Assembly: GCF_001049735.1 (NCBI RefSeq)
Contig: NZ_CVPC01000003.1
Span: 186,001 to 250,000, forward strand
Source: Nereida ignava
Lineage (GTDB): Bacteria > Pseudomonadota > Alphaproteobacteria > Rhodobacterales > Rhodobacteraceae
Direction of reading: 5' to 3'
Length of the DNA: 64,000 nucleotides
A model generated the notes under the pieces. It was given only the letters and a program-made list of their open reading frames with translations, was not told where the DNA came from and ran no database searches. Position 1 is the first letter of the stretch. The number at the start of each line of letters is the position of its first letter. Positions 47,314 through 57,002 of the stretch are shown in pieces. The position numbers were made by a program, and so were the translations under genes.

Positions 47314-48347
47314 GCGTAGCGTCTTTCGTAACGATGCCCGAGCGATGTCAGGATTTCATAGCCGATGGTGCCAGCACTGTCTGCCAGATCATCGACGGTT
47401 TGGTGCGGACACAAAATATCAAGTGCATCTGGGGTGCCGGACAGATCAGTAATATCCACGGTGATCAAATCCATTGAGACACGGCCAATCACAGGGCACA
47501 CCGTGTCCCCTGCATATACTTTTGCATCGTTTCCAATAGCGCGGATCAACCCGTCCGCATAACCAGCGGAGACAGTGGCAACGCGGCGTGCTGATTTCGC
47601 GATATAGGCGTTGCCGTACCCAACGGCCTCGCCTTCAAGCACATCGCGTACCTGAATAATTGGCAGTGATAGATGCACCGTCGGTGTGGCATCTGCGAAA
47701 GGCAGTCCGCCGTAAAGCCCGATACCAGGGCGGACCATGTCGAAGTGAAACTTTGGCCCAAGCAACGTGCCGCCAGTAGCGGCAAGCGAAAGGGGGGCTT
47801 GGACACCGGCGGTCATCTCTAAAAAGACGTCGCATTGAAAATCGTTCATCGGGTGATCAGGCTCGTCCGCACAGGCCAGATGGCTCATCACTAAGGCGGG
47901 GCCTTGACCAAGGGCAACGTCGCGCACCGCGGCCCATTCGCCGGGTTCCATGCCAAGCCGGTTCATTCCGCTATCAAGCTGAATGCCAAAGGGTGCGGAT
48001 GGCAGCGCTTCAAAGTGGCGGGTGAGTTGTTCGACACTGTTCAATAAGGGCGTCAGGTGCAGATCATTGATGATGTCTGTGTCGCCGCGCATGTGGCCAC
48101 CAAAGACCATGATCTCGAGGCCCGGGCCAAGCGCTTGGCGCACTTTTGCGCCTTCTTGCGCCGTTGCTACGAAAAACGTCTTTGCACCTGCATTGGCGAG
48201 AGATTTTGCAACGCGGTCCGAGCCAAGCCCGTAGCCATCCGCTTTGATCACGGCTGCCGTTTGCACCCCTGATTGGGACATTGCATCCAGCGCGCGCCAG
48301 TTTTGGACGACAGCGTCCAGTGAGATCGTGAGAGTTCCTGTAGCCAT
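47310..48347 (-). CDS. alr: Alanine racemase
   Basis: Alr (345 aa) makes D-alanine for peptidoglycan. The PLP lysine is Lys35 in [12 protein letters not shown], and the catalytic Tyr lies in [13 protein letters not shown]. The ATG at 48347 starts [17 protein letters not shown], as expected; an upstream ATG at 48449 is not needed. The gene is upstream of mlaE with a 4-bp overlap, a linkage of cell-wall and lipid-transport genes. Confidence 0.94.
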   Translation of the reverse strand: MATGTLTISLDAVVQNWRALDAMSQSGVQTAAVIKADGYGLGSDRVAKSLANAGAKTFFVATAQEGAKVRQALGPGLEIMVFGGHMRGDTDIINDLHLTPLLNSVEQLTRHFEALPSAPFGIQLDSGMNRLGMEPGEWAAVRDVALGQGPALVMSHLACADEPDHPMNDFQCDVFLEMTAGVQAPLSLAATGGTLLGPKFHFDMVRPGIGLYGGLPFADATPTVHLSLPIIQVRDVLEGEAVGYGNAYIAKSARRVATVSAGYADGLIRAIGNDAKVYAGDTVCPVIGRVSMDLITVDITDLSGTPDALDILCPHQTVDDLADSAGTIGYEILTSLGHRYERRYA

Positions 48348-48466
48348 AGTGAACGGGTGCCTAAGCTTACGGGTAAGGTCAAGGCCAAATAGAGACGGGC
48401 ATTTACGGATGCTTAACTGCTTGCGGCTTAGGTTGCTGTCAAAACACACCAGAACGGAGTGGCCTC

Positions 48467-49102
48467 ATGTCGCAAATTACGCAATTTCCAAGCCAAACAC
48501 CTGCCTCAATCGAGGTTCCCGCCGCAGTACCAAACACGGAGGCGGTGAGTTCCGCAAAGCTGAGAACCAAAAAGACCATCCTTGGCAATGTGATGCAAAT
48601 GTCAGCCGCAGGCGATGTTCCGCGCACGATGACAGAAGTTGCGAAAGCCTCAGGCCTAGGCCGTGCCACAGTTTACCGCCATTTTCCGGATTTGGGCGCG
48701 CTTGCTGCTGATATTGTTCGGCCTAAGCATGATGCGATGGTTGCCACGTTGCGCGCAGCAGAAGGCATTAATGATGTTTTGGTAGCACTGTTGAAGTATC
48801 GCCGCATGTTGTCGAGTGAGCGTGCGCTTTTATGTTCTGATGCGGTGCGTGGAACGGGCGCAATTGAGGCATTAAAAGAAGATGTAGCAGATGTTCTGGC
48901 TGATTTTGTGGATCAGGGCAGCGATGCAGGGGCGTTTTATGGGCGCGTGTTGGTCGATGCGCTGTGGCCGCGCGGCGAGGACACACCAGCCCTAAGTGCA
49001 GGGCTGGATGATGTTGTTGTTATTGCGCGCATTTCGGGCCTGATCACACAGATCGAAGCAGTGATCGCAAATGATCGCGCCCCAACGACTGTGATGAGCT
49101 AA
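48467..49102 (+). CDS. TetR-type transcriptional regulator
   Basis: The 211-aa protein has a disordered N-terminal 40 residues. A TetR-like helix-turn-helix follows (MTEVAKASGLGRATVYRHFPDLGALAADIV), then an all-helical ligand domain of low similarity. It is divergent from alr, with 119 bp between, and ends 8 bp before the dnaB stop on the other strand. Target genes are unknown. Confidence 0.82.
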   Translation: MSQITQFPSQTPASIEVPAAVPNTEAVSSAKLRTKKTILGNVMQMSAAGDVPRTMTEVAKASGLGRATVYRHFPDLGALAADIVRPKHDAMVATLRAAEGINDVLVALLKYRRMLSSERALLCSDAVRGTGAIEALKEDVADVLADFVDQGSDAGAFYGRVLVDALWPRGEDTPALSAGLDDVVVIARISGLITQIEAVIANDRAPTTVMS

Positions 49103-49110
49103 GCTGCTGA

Positions 49111-50628
49111 TTAATATTCGCTGCCTTGGTCGCCTTGCCACGGTTTGGCAAGGTTGCCGAAACGTGTGAACTTACCCTCAAACGACAAGTGCACATCGCC
49201 AATCGGACCGTGGCGCTGTTTGCCGATAATGACATCTGCTTTGCCGTGAAGCTGTGACATCTCATCTTGCCACGCAGCCATCTTGTCTAGCTCGTGATCT
49301 GCGGGTTTTTCACGCTCTTTGTAATATTCAGCACGGTACACAAACATAACGATATCGGCGTCTTGCTCAATTGAGCCGGATTCACGAAGGTCCGACAACT
49401 GCGGGCGCTTATCTTCGCGATTTTCCACTTGTCGCGACAACTGTGACAACGCGATGACCGGAATATCAAGTTCCTTAGCAATCGCTTTAAGACCCTGAGT
49501 AATTTCCGAGACTTCGTTCACGCGGCTGTCTTTTGCGGTCGCGGGGCGAAGAAGCTGCAGGTAGTCTACGATGATCACGTCCAACCCATGGGTCCGTTTC
49601 AAGCGGCGCGCCCGTGCGGCAAGCTGCGAAATGGGTAGGGCAGGTGTGTCATCAATATAAAGCGGGCAGGCCTCAAGCGATTTGGCGGCATCCACAAAAC
49701 GGCGGAATTCGCCTTCTGTCATGTCGCCCTTCCGGATCTGTTCGGATGGGATTTCGGAAGCTTCGGACAAAATCCGCGACGCTAGCTGTTCGGCGCTCAT
49801 CTCAAGGCTGAAAAAGCCCACAACACCGCCATCTTCAGCGCCTTCATGTCCTTCGGGCGTGATGCCTTTGCGGTAGGCTTTGGCGATGTTGAACGCGATG
49901 TTCGTGGCAAGAGATGTTTTACCCATCGACGGGCGTCCCGCCAAAATGAGTAGGTCAGATCGGTGCAAGCCGCCCAACATCTTGTCCAAGTCGACCAACC
50001 CAGTGCTGATCCCCGCCATGCCACCTTCGCGTTGATAGGCGGCGTTTGCGACATTCACCGCGTCAGTGACGGCTTTCAAAAACGATTGAAAACCCTGTTC
50101 GGCCTGACCTTGTTCGGCAAGTGCGTAGAGCTTTTGCTCGGCTTCGACGATTTGCTCTTTGGGCTCGCTGTCCACATCGACTTTGCCTGCTTTCGCAGCG
50201 ATATCGCGGCCTACGCTGATCAACTCACGGCGGATCGCCAGATCATAAATCATTTGCGCGTAGTCCCGCGCGGCAAACCCCGCAACGGACGCACCTGCCA
50301 GCTTGGCCAAATACGTTGCACCGCCAAGCTCTTTTAGCCCTTCGTCATCTTCCATGAATGATTTGAGCGTAACAGGAGACGCAAGCGCATTCTTGGTAAT
50401 CCGTGCCTTTGCCGTTTCATAGATGCGCGTGTGAACGGGGTCGTAAAAATGCTCTGGGTTCAGAATGGCGTCGATGCGGTCAAAGATATCGTTATTGGTA
50501 AGGATCGCGCCCAACAGCTGCTGTTCAGCCTCAATCGAGTGCGGCAAAAGTCCTGCGTCCGCGCCAGCGTCACCATTTTGCGCACCAACGGGGACCACTT
50601 GGCCCATGTTCGATATCTCGTTCATCAT
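49111..50628 (-). CDS. dnaB: Replicative DNA helicase
   Basis: DnaB (505 aa) unwinds DNA at the replication fork. The N-terminal domain is seen in LLPHSIEAEQQLLGAILTN. The RecA-like part has Walker A ILAGRPSMGKTSLA, Walker B VIIVDYLQLL and LSQLSRQVENREDKRPQLSDLRESG. No intein or insertion is present. The length is somewhat above the E. coli 471 aa. The ORF starts with tandem Met codons (MMNEIS), so the exact start is uncertain by one codon. Confidence 0.96.
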   Translation of the reverse strand: MMNEISNMGQVVPVGAQNGDAGADAGLLPHSIEAEQQLLGAILTNNDIFDRIDAILNPEHFYDPVHTRIYETAKARITKNALASPVTLKSFMEDDEGLKELGGATYLAKLAGASVAGFAARDYAQMIYDLAIRRELISVGRDIAAKAGKVDVDSEPKEQIVEAEQKLYALAEQGQAEQGFQSFLKAVTDAVNVANAAYQREGGMAGISTGLVDLDKMLGGLHRSDLLILAGRPSMGKTSLATNIAFNIAKAYRKGITPEGHEGAEDGGVVGFFSLEMSAEQLASRILSEASEIPSEQIRKGDMTEGEFRRFVDAAKSLEACPLYIDDTPALPISQLAARARRLKRTHGLDVIIVDYLQLLRPATAKDSRVNEVSEITQGLKAIAKELDIPVIALSQLSRQVENREDKRPQLSDLRESGSIEQDADIVMFVYRAEYYKEREKPADHELDKMAAWQDEMSQLHGKADVIIGKQRHGPIGDVHLSFEGKFTRFGNLAKPWQGDQGSEY

Positions 50629-50836
50629 TCCCCCAACTGCTGTCGCAGCGCGTCAAACCCACTTAGATGCTGCTCTTGCAGAGCCTTCACCTTTCACATT
50701 TTGCCAAACCCGCATGGAGAGGGCAAATTGTATAATCCTGTGAATAACTTATTCTTAACAAAATATAGCAGCGCAAGCAATCTGCGCCGCTATATCTATG
50801 CGTGTGGTGTCGTAAGATAGCGCGAAAAAAGTCGCG
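50629..50836. promoter_or_regulatory. Intergenic region upstream of dnaB with two hairpins
   Basis: This 208-bp gap should hold the dnaB promoter and the pyrE terminator. Two inverted repeats are visible: one at 50763-50795 and another at 50818-50839 that overlaps the pyrE stop codon. Confidence 0.4.
50763..50795 (-). terminator. Candidate terminator or operator between pyrE and dnaB
   Basis: ATATAGC (50763-50769), A, GCGC (50771-50774) pairs with GCGC (50784-50787), C, GCTATAT (50789-50795), giving an 11-bp stem with one mismatch. On the minus strand TTTTGTT follows, as expected for termination of the pyrC-pyrE transcript. Confidence 0.5.
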
Positions 50837-50839
50837 CTA
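50818..50839 (-). other. Hairpin overlapping the pyrE stop codon
   Basis: TAGCGCGA (50818-50825) and TCGCGCTA (50832-50839) form a perfect 8-bp stem with a 6-base A-rich loop. The stop codon of pyrE is part of the stem. There is no downstream U-tract, so its role could be mRNA stability rather than termination. Confidence 0.45.
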
Positions 50840-51520
50840 GACTTTGTCGGCGTTGGCCTTCTGCCATTCGCGTGGGGCGTTCAAAAACGCCTCAACTTCT
50901 GTCAATGTGGCGGAGTCGAATGCGCCTTGGGCTTTTGCCTCGGCCAATACATCCCACCATGTGCATAGGCTGATCAGACCAACCCCATGATCGCCAAGTG
51001 TTTTTTCCGTCTCTGGGAAGATTCCGTAGTAGAAAATTACCGCAGTCCATGCACAGCTCGCGCCGGTTTCGCGGATTGCGTCGACAAAAGACAGCTTGCT
51101 GCCCCCATCGGTTGTCAGATCTTCAACCAAAAGCACGCGCTGGCCTTCGCTCATGTCGCCTTCGATTCGAGCGTTGCGCCCATAACCTTTGGGTTTTTTG
51201 CGCACGTAGGTCATTGGAAGTGCCATGCGCTCGGCTACTAAGGCCGAGAACGGAATGCCCGCGGTTTCGCCACCGGCAATGTTATCAAATGCCTCGAAAC
51301 CTGCTGTGCGCATGGTTTCGACCACCAAGAAATCCATCAACGTGCTGCGGATGCGCGGGTGGCTGATAAGCTTGCGACAATCAATATATGTGGGGGACGG
51401 AAGCCCTGATGCCAGCTTGAACGGCTCGGCTGCGTTAAAGTGGACGGCCTTAATTTCCAGCAACATACGCGCTGTGAGACGGGCGATTTCGGTGCTGTCG
51501 GGGAAGGAAGAAGGGATCAT
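50837..51520 (-). CDS. pyrE: Orotate phosphoribosyltransferase
   Basis: PyrE converts orotate to OMP with PRPP. The PRPP loop is [19 protein letters not shown], and [20 protein letters not shown] is the flexible catalytic loop. The length is 227 aa. It starts 1 bp upstream of the pyrC stop, so pyrE and pyrC are a tight pair for pyrimidine synthesis, pyrC first. Confidence 0.95.
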   Translation of the reverse strand: MIPSSFPDSTEIARLTARMLLEIKAVHFNAAEPFKLASGLPSPTYIDCRKLISHPRIRSTLMDFLVVETMRTAGFEAFDNIAGGETAGIPFSALVAERMALPMTYVRKKPKGYGRNARIEGDMSEGQRVLLVEDLTTDGGSKLSFVDAIRETGASCAWTAVIFYYGIFPETEKTLGDHGVGLISLCTWWDVLAEAKAQGAFDSATLTEVEAFLNAPREWQKANADKV

Positions 51521-52564
51521 CTATGCCTCAATATGCCAGTGAAGGGGGAAGCCCGGATCAAAGAGAGTGACGGGACCCTCGCCGGTGTTCAGTTTTTCAG
51601 GATAGCCAACGGGCGTATCGCGCTTGGTCAGCGTAATCGTCGTGTTATTTGCCGGCAGGCCGTAATGCAAAGGACCGTTGAGCGAGGCGAAAGCCTCAAG
51701 TTTATCCAGCGCGCCCGCGACTTCAAAAACATGTGCGAGGCACGACATCGTGTTGGTCGCAGAGAAAACGCCAGCGCATCCGCAGGCCTGCTCTTTGTTC
51801 GGATCCGTATGGGGCGCGGAGTCCGTGCCCAAGAAGAACCTCGCATCACCGCTGGTGGCGGCCTCTACCAATGCCACGCGGTGACTTTCGCGCTTTGCGA
51901 CAGGCAAGCAGTAGTAGTGGGGTTTGATCCCGCCAACCAAGATGTGATTGCGGTTGATGATCAGGTGATGGGTTGTGATGGAACCCGCAAGATTTGCATC
52001 CGCGCTGCGCACATATTCAACGGCTGTTGAGGTTGTGATGTGCTCCATTGTGACACGCAATTGCGGTACGTCGCGGCGCAATGGCTCCAGAATGCGGTCG
52101 ATGAAAACTGCTTCACGGTCGAAAATATCAATGTCCGCATCAGTGACCTCACCGTGACAGCACAGGGGCACACCAGCTTCGGCCATGGCTTCAAGAACAG
52201 GACGCACTTTGTCCATATCACGCACACCGGATGCAGAGTTTGTGGTGGCGCCTGCGGGATAGAGCTTCACGCCGGTGATAAGCCCTGCTTTGTGGGCGGC
52301 TACAACATCGGCAGGATCGGTTTGTTCGGTCAAATAGAGCATCATCAGCGGATCGAACTGCATGCCTGCCGGCAAGGCATTCATGATGCGCGCACGGTAT
52401 GCGTTTGCGTCGTCTGCCGTTACCACTGGCGGAACCAAGTTCGGCATAATGATTGCACGCCCGAAATGACGGGCTGTTTCGGGCAAGACGGCTTCAAGCA
52501 TTGCGCCGTCGCGCAGGTGCAGGTGCCAATCATCGGGGCGGCGGATGGTCAATGAAGTGCTCAT
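51521..52564 (-). CDS. pyrC: Dihydroorotase (class II)
   Basis: PyrC (347 aa, as in E. coli) catalyses cyclisation of carbamoyl aspartate. The metal site HLHLRDGAM is near the N-terminus, the carboxylated Lys lies in [13 protein letters not shown], and the H-x-E motif is at CCHGEVTD. I chose the ATG at 52564 because the longer frame adds a non-homologous leader. It is the first gene of the pyrC-pyrE unit. Confidence 0.96.
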   Translation of the reverse strand: MSTSLTIRRPDDWHLHLRDGAMLEAVLPETARHFGRAIIMPNLVPPVVTADDANAYRARIMNALPAGMQFDPLMMLYLTEQTDPADVVAAHKAGLITGVKLYPAGATTNSASGVRDMDKVRPVLEAMAEAGVPLCCHGEVTDADIDIFDREAVFIDRILEPLRRDVPQLRVTMEHITTSTAVEYVRSADANLAGSITTHHLIINRNHILVGGIKPHYYCLPVAKRESHRVALVEAATSGDARFFLGTDSAPHTDPNKEQACGCAGVFSATNTMSCLAHVFEVAGALDKLEAFASLNGPLHYGLPANNTTITLTKRDTPVGYPEKLNTGEGPVTLFDPGFPLHWHIEA

Positions 52565-52743
52565 GCAGGCGCGATACATCAAAACCCCACCAAAGGGCCA
52601 GAAGAATTGAATAGGTCGATGCAGCAAAGCAGCTGTACGCAATCGGTGATAATACGCTTATTGCGGGCGGCATGATCTGGACCTGTGGGCTCGTGTCGGT
52701 CATTTTGGTGCTGAGTTAATGAGTTACGCGTGAGGTTGAGAAT

Positions 52744-53016
52744 ATGATGTTAACATTTTTTCTTGGAATTGGCTGCGGACTTGCTGTGCCGCGTGTAGAG
52801 CAGCCGCTTCGGACAGCGATTGAAAAAATTAGCCTGATCAAACTTAACCTTGAGCCGGCGGAAATGGATGTGATCTCTGTACTGGTCTTGATGATTGGGG
52901 CATCGCTGATTTGCGGACTGCTCGATATCTCGTCGTCTGCATTCCTGCTGGCGCTCGGCACTCTGATCGGCCTTTACGGGCAACGCATCATTGCAGGATT
53001 TCGGTCGGGTGAATAA
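52744..53016 (+). CDS. Small hypothetical membrane protein
   Basis: A 90-aa protein with hydrophobic segments at about residues 2-16 and 44-78 (ISVLVLMIGASLICGLLDISS and AFLLALGTLIGLYGQ), and no recognised domain. Its stop overlaps the start of the following LprI-like gene by 8 bp, so the pair is probably co-translated. I do not recognise the family. Confidence 0.55.
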   Translation: MMLTFFLGIGCGLAVPRVEQPLRTAIEKISLIKLNLEPAEMDVISVLVLMIGASLICGLLDISSSAFLLALGTLIGLYGQRIIAGFRSGE

Positions 53017-53422
53017 TGCCGCGTGCGCAGGTGCTCTGGCATTTATTGTTGGTGGCCTTTGTCTGACTCCACATAATGCCCAAGCGGATCAGGCTTATGG
53101 TGCCGATGTAAATTGTGACGATCCGCAAAACCAATTGGAAATGACGTATTGCGAGGGGGAGGCCTTTGCACGTGAGGATGCGCGCCTCAACTTGGCGTAT
53201 CGAGGTGCGATGGAGCGCGCACAAAACCTTGAGAGTGATGAGACAGCGCGCCTGTTGCGTCAGGCACAGCGCGCGTGGATCAAATACCGCGATCTGGCCT
53301 GCGCGTCCGAGGCGGCAACGGCCCAAGGCGGTAGTATCTCCGGACAGCTTTATCTTGGCTGCAAGACGTATTTGACCCGCCAGCGTGCCGATGATTTAGC
53401 TGTTTTTTTCGATGTGATGTAG
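53009..53422 (+). CDS. LprI-like lysozyme-inhibitor family (DUF1311) protein
   Basis: The 137-aa product has a signal peptide (cleavage likely after NAQA). The mature domain has four cysteines in the DUF1311 pattern: NCDDPQNQLEMTYCEGEAF, RDLACASEA and LYLGCKTYL. LprI-type proteins inhibit lysozyme in some bacteria, but family members differ. The start is GTG 53009, overlapping the upstream gene by 8 bp; the TTG at 52991 is an alternative. Confidence 0.75.
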   Translation: MNNAACAGALAFIVGGLCLTPHNAQADQAYGADVNCDDPQNQLEMTYCEGEAFAREDARLNLAYRGAMERAQNLESDETARLLRQAQRAWIKYRDLACASEAATAQGGSISGQLYLGCKTYLTRQRADDLAVFFDVM

Positions 53423-53600
53423 GTTTAGCTCATTTGGTAACTGAAACCTTTGTCTCTAAAGTGAAGTGAAATCAAAGAGGTAAGTATCAGCCCTGCGTTA
53501 GATGCATGGCGGGATTGCGGATTTACCGGCTACTCTGCGCTGCAGCATTTGTCTACATCTAACTCAACAGACAAACGCAGCTCACCGTAGGAATATCGAA

Positions 53601-53831
53601 ATGGCTTTTTACACTGACACCGTCGCATCCGCTCCTCGCACTGGCTTTTTTGCCGCAATTGGTTCCTTTTTTACATCCATCGCAGTTGCACGTGAGGCGT
53701 CTTTGAATGTGCAAGGTCGTGTGGCCAAAATGGATGAGTTGCGTGCGAAAACTGACGAAGAACTCGCCGCACTCGGCATGACACGTGACACTATCGCGCT
53801 GCATGTTTTCCGCGATCTATACTACATCTGA
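53601..53831 (+). CDS. DUF1127 (YjiS-like) small protein
   Basis: This 76-aa protein has a C-terminal DUF1127 helix, KMDELRAKTDEELAALGMTRDTIALHVFRDLYYI. In alphaproteobacteria these small Arg-rich proteins are tied to RNA metabolism and stress responses; this copy has few Arg. The upstream ATG at 53502 is less likely. A strong terminator follows, so it is monocistronic. Confidence 0.82.
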   Translation: MAFYTDTVASAPRTGFFAAIGSFFTSIAVAREASLNVQGRVAKMDELRAKTDEELAALGMTRDTIALHVFRDLYYI

Positions 53832-53864
53832 TTACCAACTCGTTCCCTGACTATGAGTTTTGAT

Positions 53865-53897
53865 GGCCCTGCATTCTGTGCGGGGCCTTTCTCTTTT
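53865..53897 (+). terminator. Rho-independent terminator after the DUF1127 gene
   Basis: GGCCCTGCA (53865-53873) pairs with TGCGGGGCC (53879-53887) with one mismatch, loop TTCTG, then TTTCTCTTTT. Confidence 0.8.
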
Positions 53898-53944
53898 CAG
53901 CGGTCTCTGTGAGGAACGTTGAACTTAGAGTGCGTGACCTGCTG

Positions 53945-54901
53945 TTAGCGCGGCGGTCGCAAGGGATCGGGAAGGGCAATGCCCTTGTCCATCAACGCGC
54001 TTAGTCTGCGGCGGGCGATCGGCATGCGGTAGTGTTGGCCGATGGCGCGGCAGAGTTTTGCAAGGCGCATGGGTTTTTCTTGCGCTTCAACTGCCAGCAC
54101 TGCGCGGCGCAAGAAAGGCACATGCTTGCGGCGTAGGCGCATCAGTTTATGCAAAGATTGTCTGTTTAGTTTGCCGGTGCCCGCTTGTGCCAGCATGCGG
54201 TAGAGAACCTGCATCTCAATCAAATCAGCCTCTAGGTCACCGCTCATATGGCGCAAAGGCACCATGGTCGTGTGCGCTTTGTGAAAAAGTGACGCCTGCG
54301 CAAATTCATCCCTGACCGACGGGTCATAAAGAACAAATACATCTTCGGCGGCATCAATCATATCGGGCGCATAGCCGTAGCGGTCCTCAAAACTTAGCCG
54401 CCTGTGGGGGGCAAAGCGCTTGTCCCATCCAGTGATGCGTGGATTAAGCGTGGCCTGCGGCTGCAGGCAGATGACAGTGGCGCCGGGGGAGGCGACGCTA
54501 AAGGCAGCGGCCGCATAACCGCACATGTCAGCGCCGTAAAAGATCACGCGGTCGTAGGCGTCAAAAAAGCCGTCATCACTTAATTTGTCAAAAAACTCGT
54601 AAACGGCGGCGTCGCGAAACCATGTATCAGCCGATGTAAGCAAGCACAGATGCGACCAACCCGCCTCACGGACCAACTCAAAGCCAACGGGCTCGCCGGA
54701 CTCGTAGGTGTTGCGGATGTGCTCGACGGCTTCAAAAGTGACAAGCAACGTCGGACCATCATCGACGAATAGCGACGCGTGCTGCTGGCCCAGTTCTTCA
54801 TACATCCCATATTGCCGGCCCAGCTTTCGCATCGCTTGGGTCCAGTCCTTCAGGGACAAATCGCTTAGCGGGGGGCGAAAAAGGTTCGCGTCGTCCTGCA
54901 T
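53945..54901 (-). CDS. Conserved hypothetical protein, possibly alpha/beta-hydrolase-like
   Basis: The 318-aa protein has no domain I can name with confidence. The middle segment DRVIFYGADMCGYAAAAFSVASPGA is shaped like an alpha/beta-hydrolase nucleophile elbow, but with Asp in place of Ser. The C-terminal third is a basic helical region (KLMRLRRKHVPFLRRAVLAV). Some rhodobacteral relatives, as I recall, carry a phosphoadenosine phosphosulfate reductase name. I see none of that enzyme's motifs (no ECGLH-like Cys). Function unknown. Confidence 0.5.
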   Translation of the reverse strand: MQDDANLFRPPLSDLSLKDWTQAMRKLGRQYGMYEELGQQHASLFVDDGPTLLVTFEAVEHIRNTYESGEPVGFELVREAGWSHLCLLTSADTWFRDAAVYEFFDKLSDDGFFDAYDRVIFYGADMCGYAAAAFSVASPGATVICLQPQATLNPRITGWDKRFAPHRRLSFEDRYGYAPDMIDAAEDVFVLYDPSVRDEFAQASLFHKAHTTMVPLRHMSGDLEADLIEMQVLYRMLAQAGTGKLNRQSLHKLMRLRRKHVPFLRRAVLAVEAQEKPMRLAKLCRAIGQHYRMPIARRRLSALMDKGIALPDPLRPPR

Positions 54902-55027
54902 GGTGTGCTCCGGCCAGTCTTGCCCTTCGGCGAAAGGCGGTGTTGGGCCACAGCTACCGGTCGAATAGGGCGAAAATGCGGAGCCACCGTGCGCTTTTTA
55001 AGAGGGTTTAGCTTGCGTTAACCGTGC

Positions 55028-56266
55028 CTAGAAGAACGCCTGAAGCCCCGTTTGGGCACGCCCCAAAATAAGCGCATGGATGTCGTGCGTACCTTCATAG
55101 GTGTTCACAGTTTCCAAATTAACCATGTGGCGCATGACAGGGAACGCGTCCGAAATGCCGTTACCCCCGTGCATGTCGCGGGCGTGGCGTGCCACATCCA
55201 GCGCTTTGCCGCAGTTGTTTCGCTTCATCATGCTAATCAATTCGGGGCTTGCGCTGCCGCCATCCATCATGCGTCCCAATTGCAATGAACCCTGCAGTCC
55301 AAGCGCGATTTCTGTTTGCATGTCAGCCAGCTTTTTCTGGAAAAGTTGCGTCTGAGCCAGTGGTTTACCGAACTGATGGCGGTCCAAACCATATTGCCGG
55401 GCTGCGTGCCAGCATGCCTCGGCAGCGCCCATCACACCCCAAGAAATTCCGTAGCGCGCGCGGTTCAAACAGCCAAATGGTCCTTTGAGACCTTCAACAT
55501 TCGGCAGCAACGCATCTTCGCCCACATCTACATCGCTCATCACGATTTCACCTGTGATAGAGGCCCGAAGCGACAGCTTACCTTTAATCACAGGCGCGCT
55601 GAGCCCCTTGGTTCCCTTGTCCAACACAAAGCCACGAATTTTGCCGCCGTGGGCTTCTGATTTTGCCCAAACAACAAAAACGTCAGCGGCGGGGGCATTC
55701 GAAATCCACATCTTTGCACCATTAAGGCGGTAGCCTGTCGGGGTTTTTACGGCCGTGGTTTTCATTCCGGCGGGATCACTTCCTGCGTCCGGTTCGGTCA
55801 GGCCAAAACACCCGATGCTTGTGCCTGCCGCAAGGCCGGGCAGGTATTTTTGCCGCTGTTCTTCGGTTCCGTAGGCGAAAATCGGATACATCACCAAGGA
55901 TGACTGCACTGACATCATGGAGCGATAGCCACTGTCGACCCGTTCAACAGCGCGTGCGATCAGTCCGTAGCTGACGTAGCCAGCACCAAGCCCGCCGTAG
56001 CTTTCAGGGATGGTCGCACCAAGAAGGCCCGCGCTGCCCATTTTCTCAAAGAGTGAACGATCAAAGCTTTCGTCGCGGTAACTGTCCGTTACGAGCGGGG
56101 CGAGGGCGTTCTGGCTGAATGTTTCTGCCGCTTCTGCCAGCATACGCTCTTCTTCGGTCAGCTGCGCATTCAACAAAAACGGCTCTGCCCAGTCAAAACG
56201 GCTAAGTTCGGGGCCGTGACCAGCGGGGTGTGACTGGATTGGATCGACGGGGTGTTGCGCGTTCAT
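55028..56266 (-). CDS. gcdH: Glutaryl-CoA dehydrogenase
   Basis: This 412-aa acyl-CoA dehydrogenase has the GcdH-specific active site: [15 protein letters not shown] (substrate-binding Arg) and catalytic Glu in [23 protein letters not shown]-binding segments are [14 protein letters not shown] and [14 protein letters not shown]. It oxidatively decarboxylates glutaryl-CoA in lysine, hydroxylysine and tryptophan degradation. The ATG at 56266 is preceded by GGAGG; a GTG at 56278 is rejected. The neighbours do not add pathway genes. Confidence 0.9.
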   Translation of the reverse strand: MNAQHPVDPIQSHPAGHGPELSRFDWAEPFLLNAQLTEEERMLAEAAETFSQNALAPLVTDSYRDESFDRSLFEKMGSAGLLGATIPESYGGLGAGYVSYGLIARAVERVDSGYRSMMSVQSSLVMYPIFAYGTEEQRQKYLPGLAAGTSIGCFGLTEPDAGSDPAGMKTTAVKTPTGYRLNGAKMWISNAPAADVFVVWAKSEAHGGKIRGFVLDKGTKGLSAPVIKGKLSLRASITGEIVMSDVDVGEDALLPNVEGLKGPFGCLNRARYGISWGVMGAAEACWHAARQYGLDRHQFGKPLAQTQLFQKKLADMQTEIALGLQGSLQLGRMMDGGSASPELISMMKRNNCGKALDVARHARDMHGGNGISDAFPVMRHMVNLETVNTYEGTHDIHALILGRAQTGLQAFF

Positions 56267-56373
56267 TGGGGCCTCCACAGATCAGACATGCTCTTTTGCG
56301 GTAGCCTAGTGTGGCAGCCAGCGGACAGCAAGCGCAACGAATAGACCAAGAATGGGGCAAATGCGGGACAAAG

Positions 56374-56409
56374 AAAAAGCCCCCACGCGGTTGGCGTTGG
56401 GGGCTTTTT
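56374..56409 (-). terminator. Rho-independent terminator downstream of infC
   Basis: AAAAAGCCCCC (56374-56384) followed by ACGC pairs with GCGT/TGGGGGCTTTTT, with one bulge, a loop of about 5 bases, and a run of A residues on the plus strand (U-tract on minus). It lies 40 bp after the infC stop. Confidence 0.8.
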
Positions 56410-56451
56410 GATCGGTGTTGTGGTCTGTTGAACCGCAAATAAGATCGTCGC

Positions 56452-56997
56452 TTATTTCGGCATAGGTCCGATAAGCATAACCATCTGACGGCCTTCCATT
56501 TTTGGGAAGTTTTCTACTTTGCCGTGCTCTTTTGTGTCTTCTGCAACGCGCTCAAGCAATTCACGTCCAAGGTTTTGGTGCGCCATTTCGCGGCCACGGA
56601 AACGCAGTGTTATTTTTACTTTGTCGCCGTTTTCCAAAAACTTGAAAACATTACGCATTTTGACGCTGTAATCATTGGTGTCAGTGTTCGGGCGGAACTT
56701 GACCTCTTTGATCTCAATCGTCTTTTGTTTCTTACGCGCTTCGGATTCACGTTTTTGCAGCTCGTATTTATACTTGCCGAAATCCATAATCTTGCAGACA
56801 GGTGGGTTCGCGTTTGGCGAAATCTCAACCAGATCGAGACCAGCTTCTTCGGCCAATGCCATGGCTTTCGCGGGTGAAACAACGCCGCCGTTTTCACCAT
56901 CAGCGCCAATCAGGCGAATTTCGAGTGCTTTGATGCGGTCATTGACGCGGGGGCCGGTGTCGCGCTGTGGAGGCGCATTATGTGGTCTGCGGGCTAT
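56452..56997 (-). CDS. infC: Translation initiation factor IF-3, non-canonical AUA start
   Basis: IF-3 (181 aa with this start) keeps ribosomal subunits apart and proofreads initiation. The domain reads [23 protein letters not shown], then [26 protein letters not shown] and [18 protein letters not shown]. The first in-frame ATG (56862) would remove 45 residues that are clearly IF-3. No ATG, GTG or TTG occurs in frame between an upstream TAG and that point. The best start is ATA at 56997, eight bases after AAGGA (57006-57010). An ATT ten codons earlier is possible. Rare starts in infC permit autoregulation by IF-3. Confidence 0.93.
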   Translation of the reverse strand: MARRPHNAPPQRDTGPRVNDRIKALEIRLIGADGENGGVVSPAKAMALAEEAGLDLVEISPNANPPVCKIMDFGKYKYELQKRESEARKKQKTIEIKEVKFRPNTDTNDYSVKMRNVFKFLENGDKVKITLRFRGREMAHQNLGRELLERVAEDTKEHGKVENFPKMEGRQMVMLIGPMPK

Positions 56998-57002
56998 GGG
57001 TT

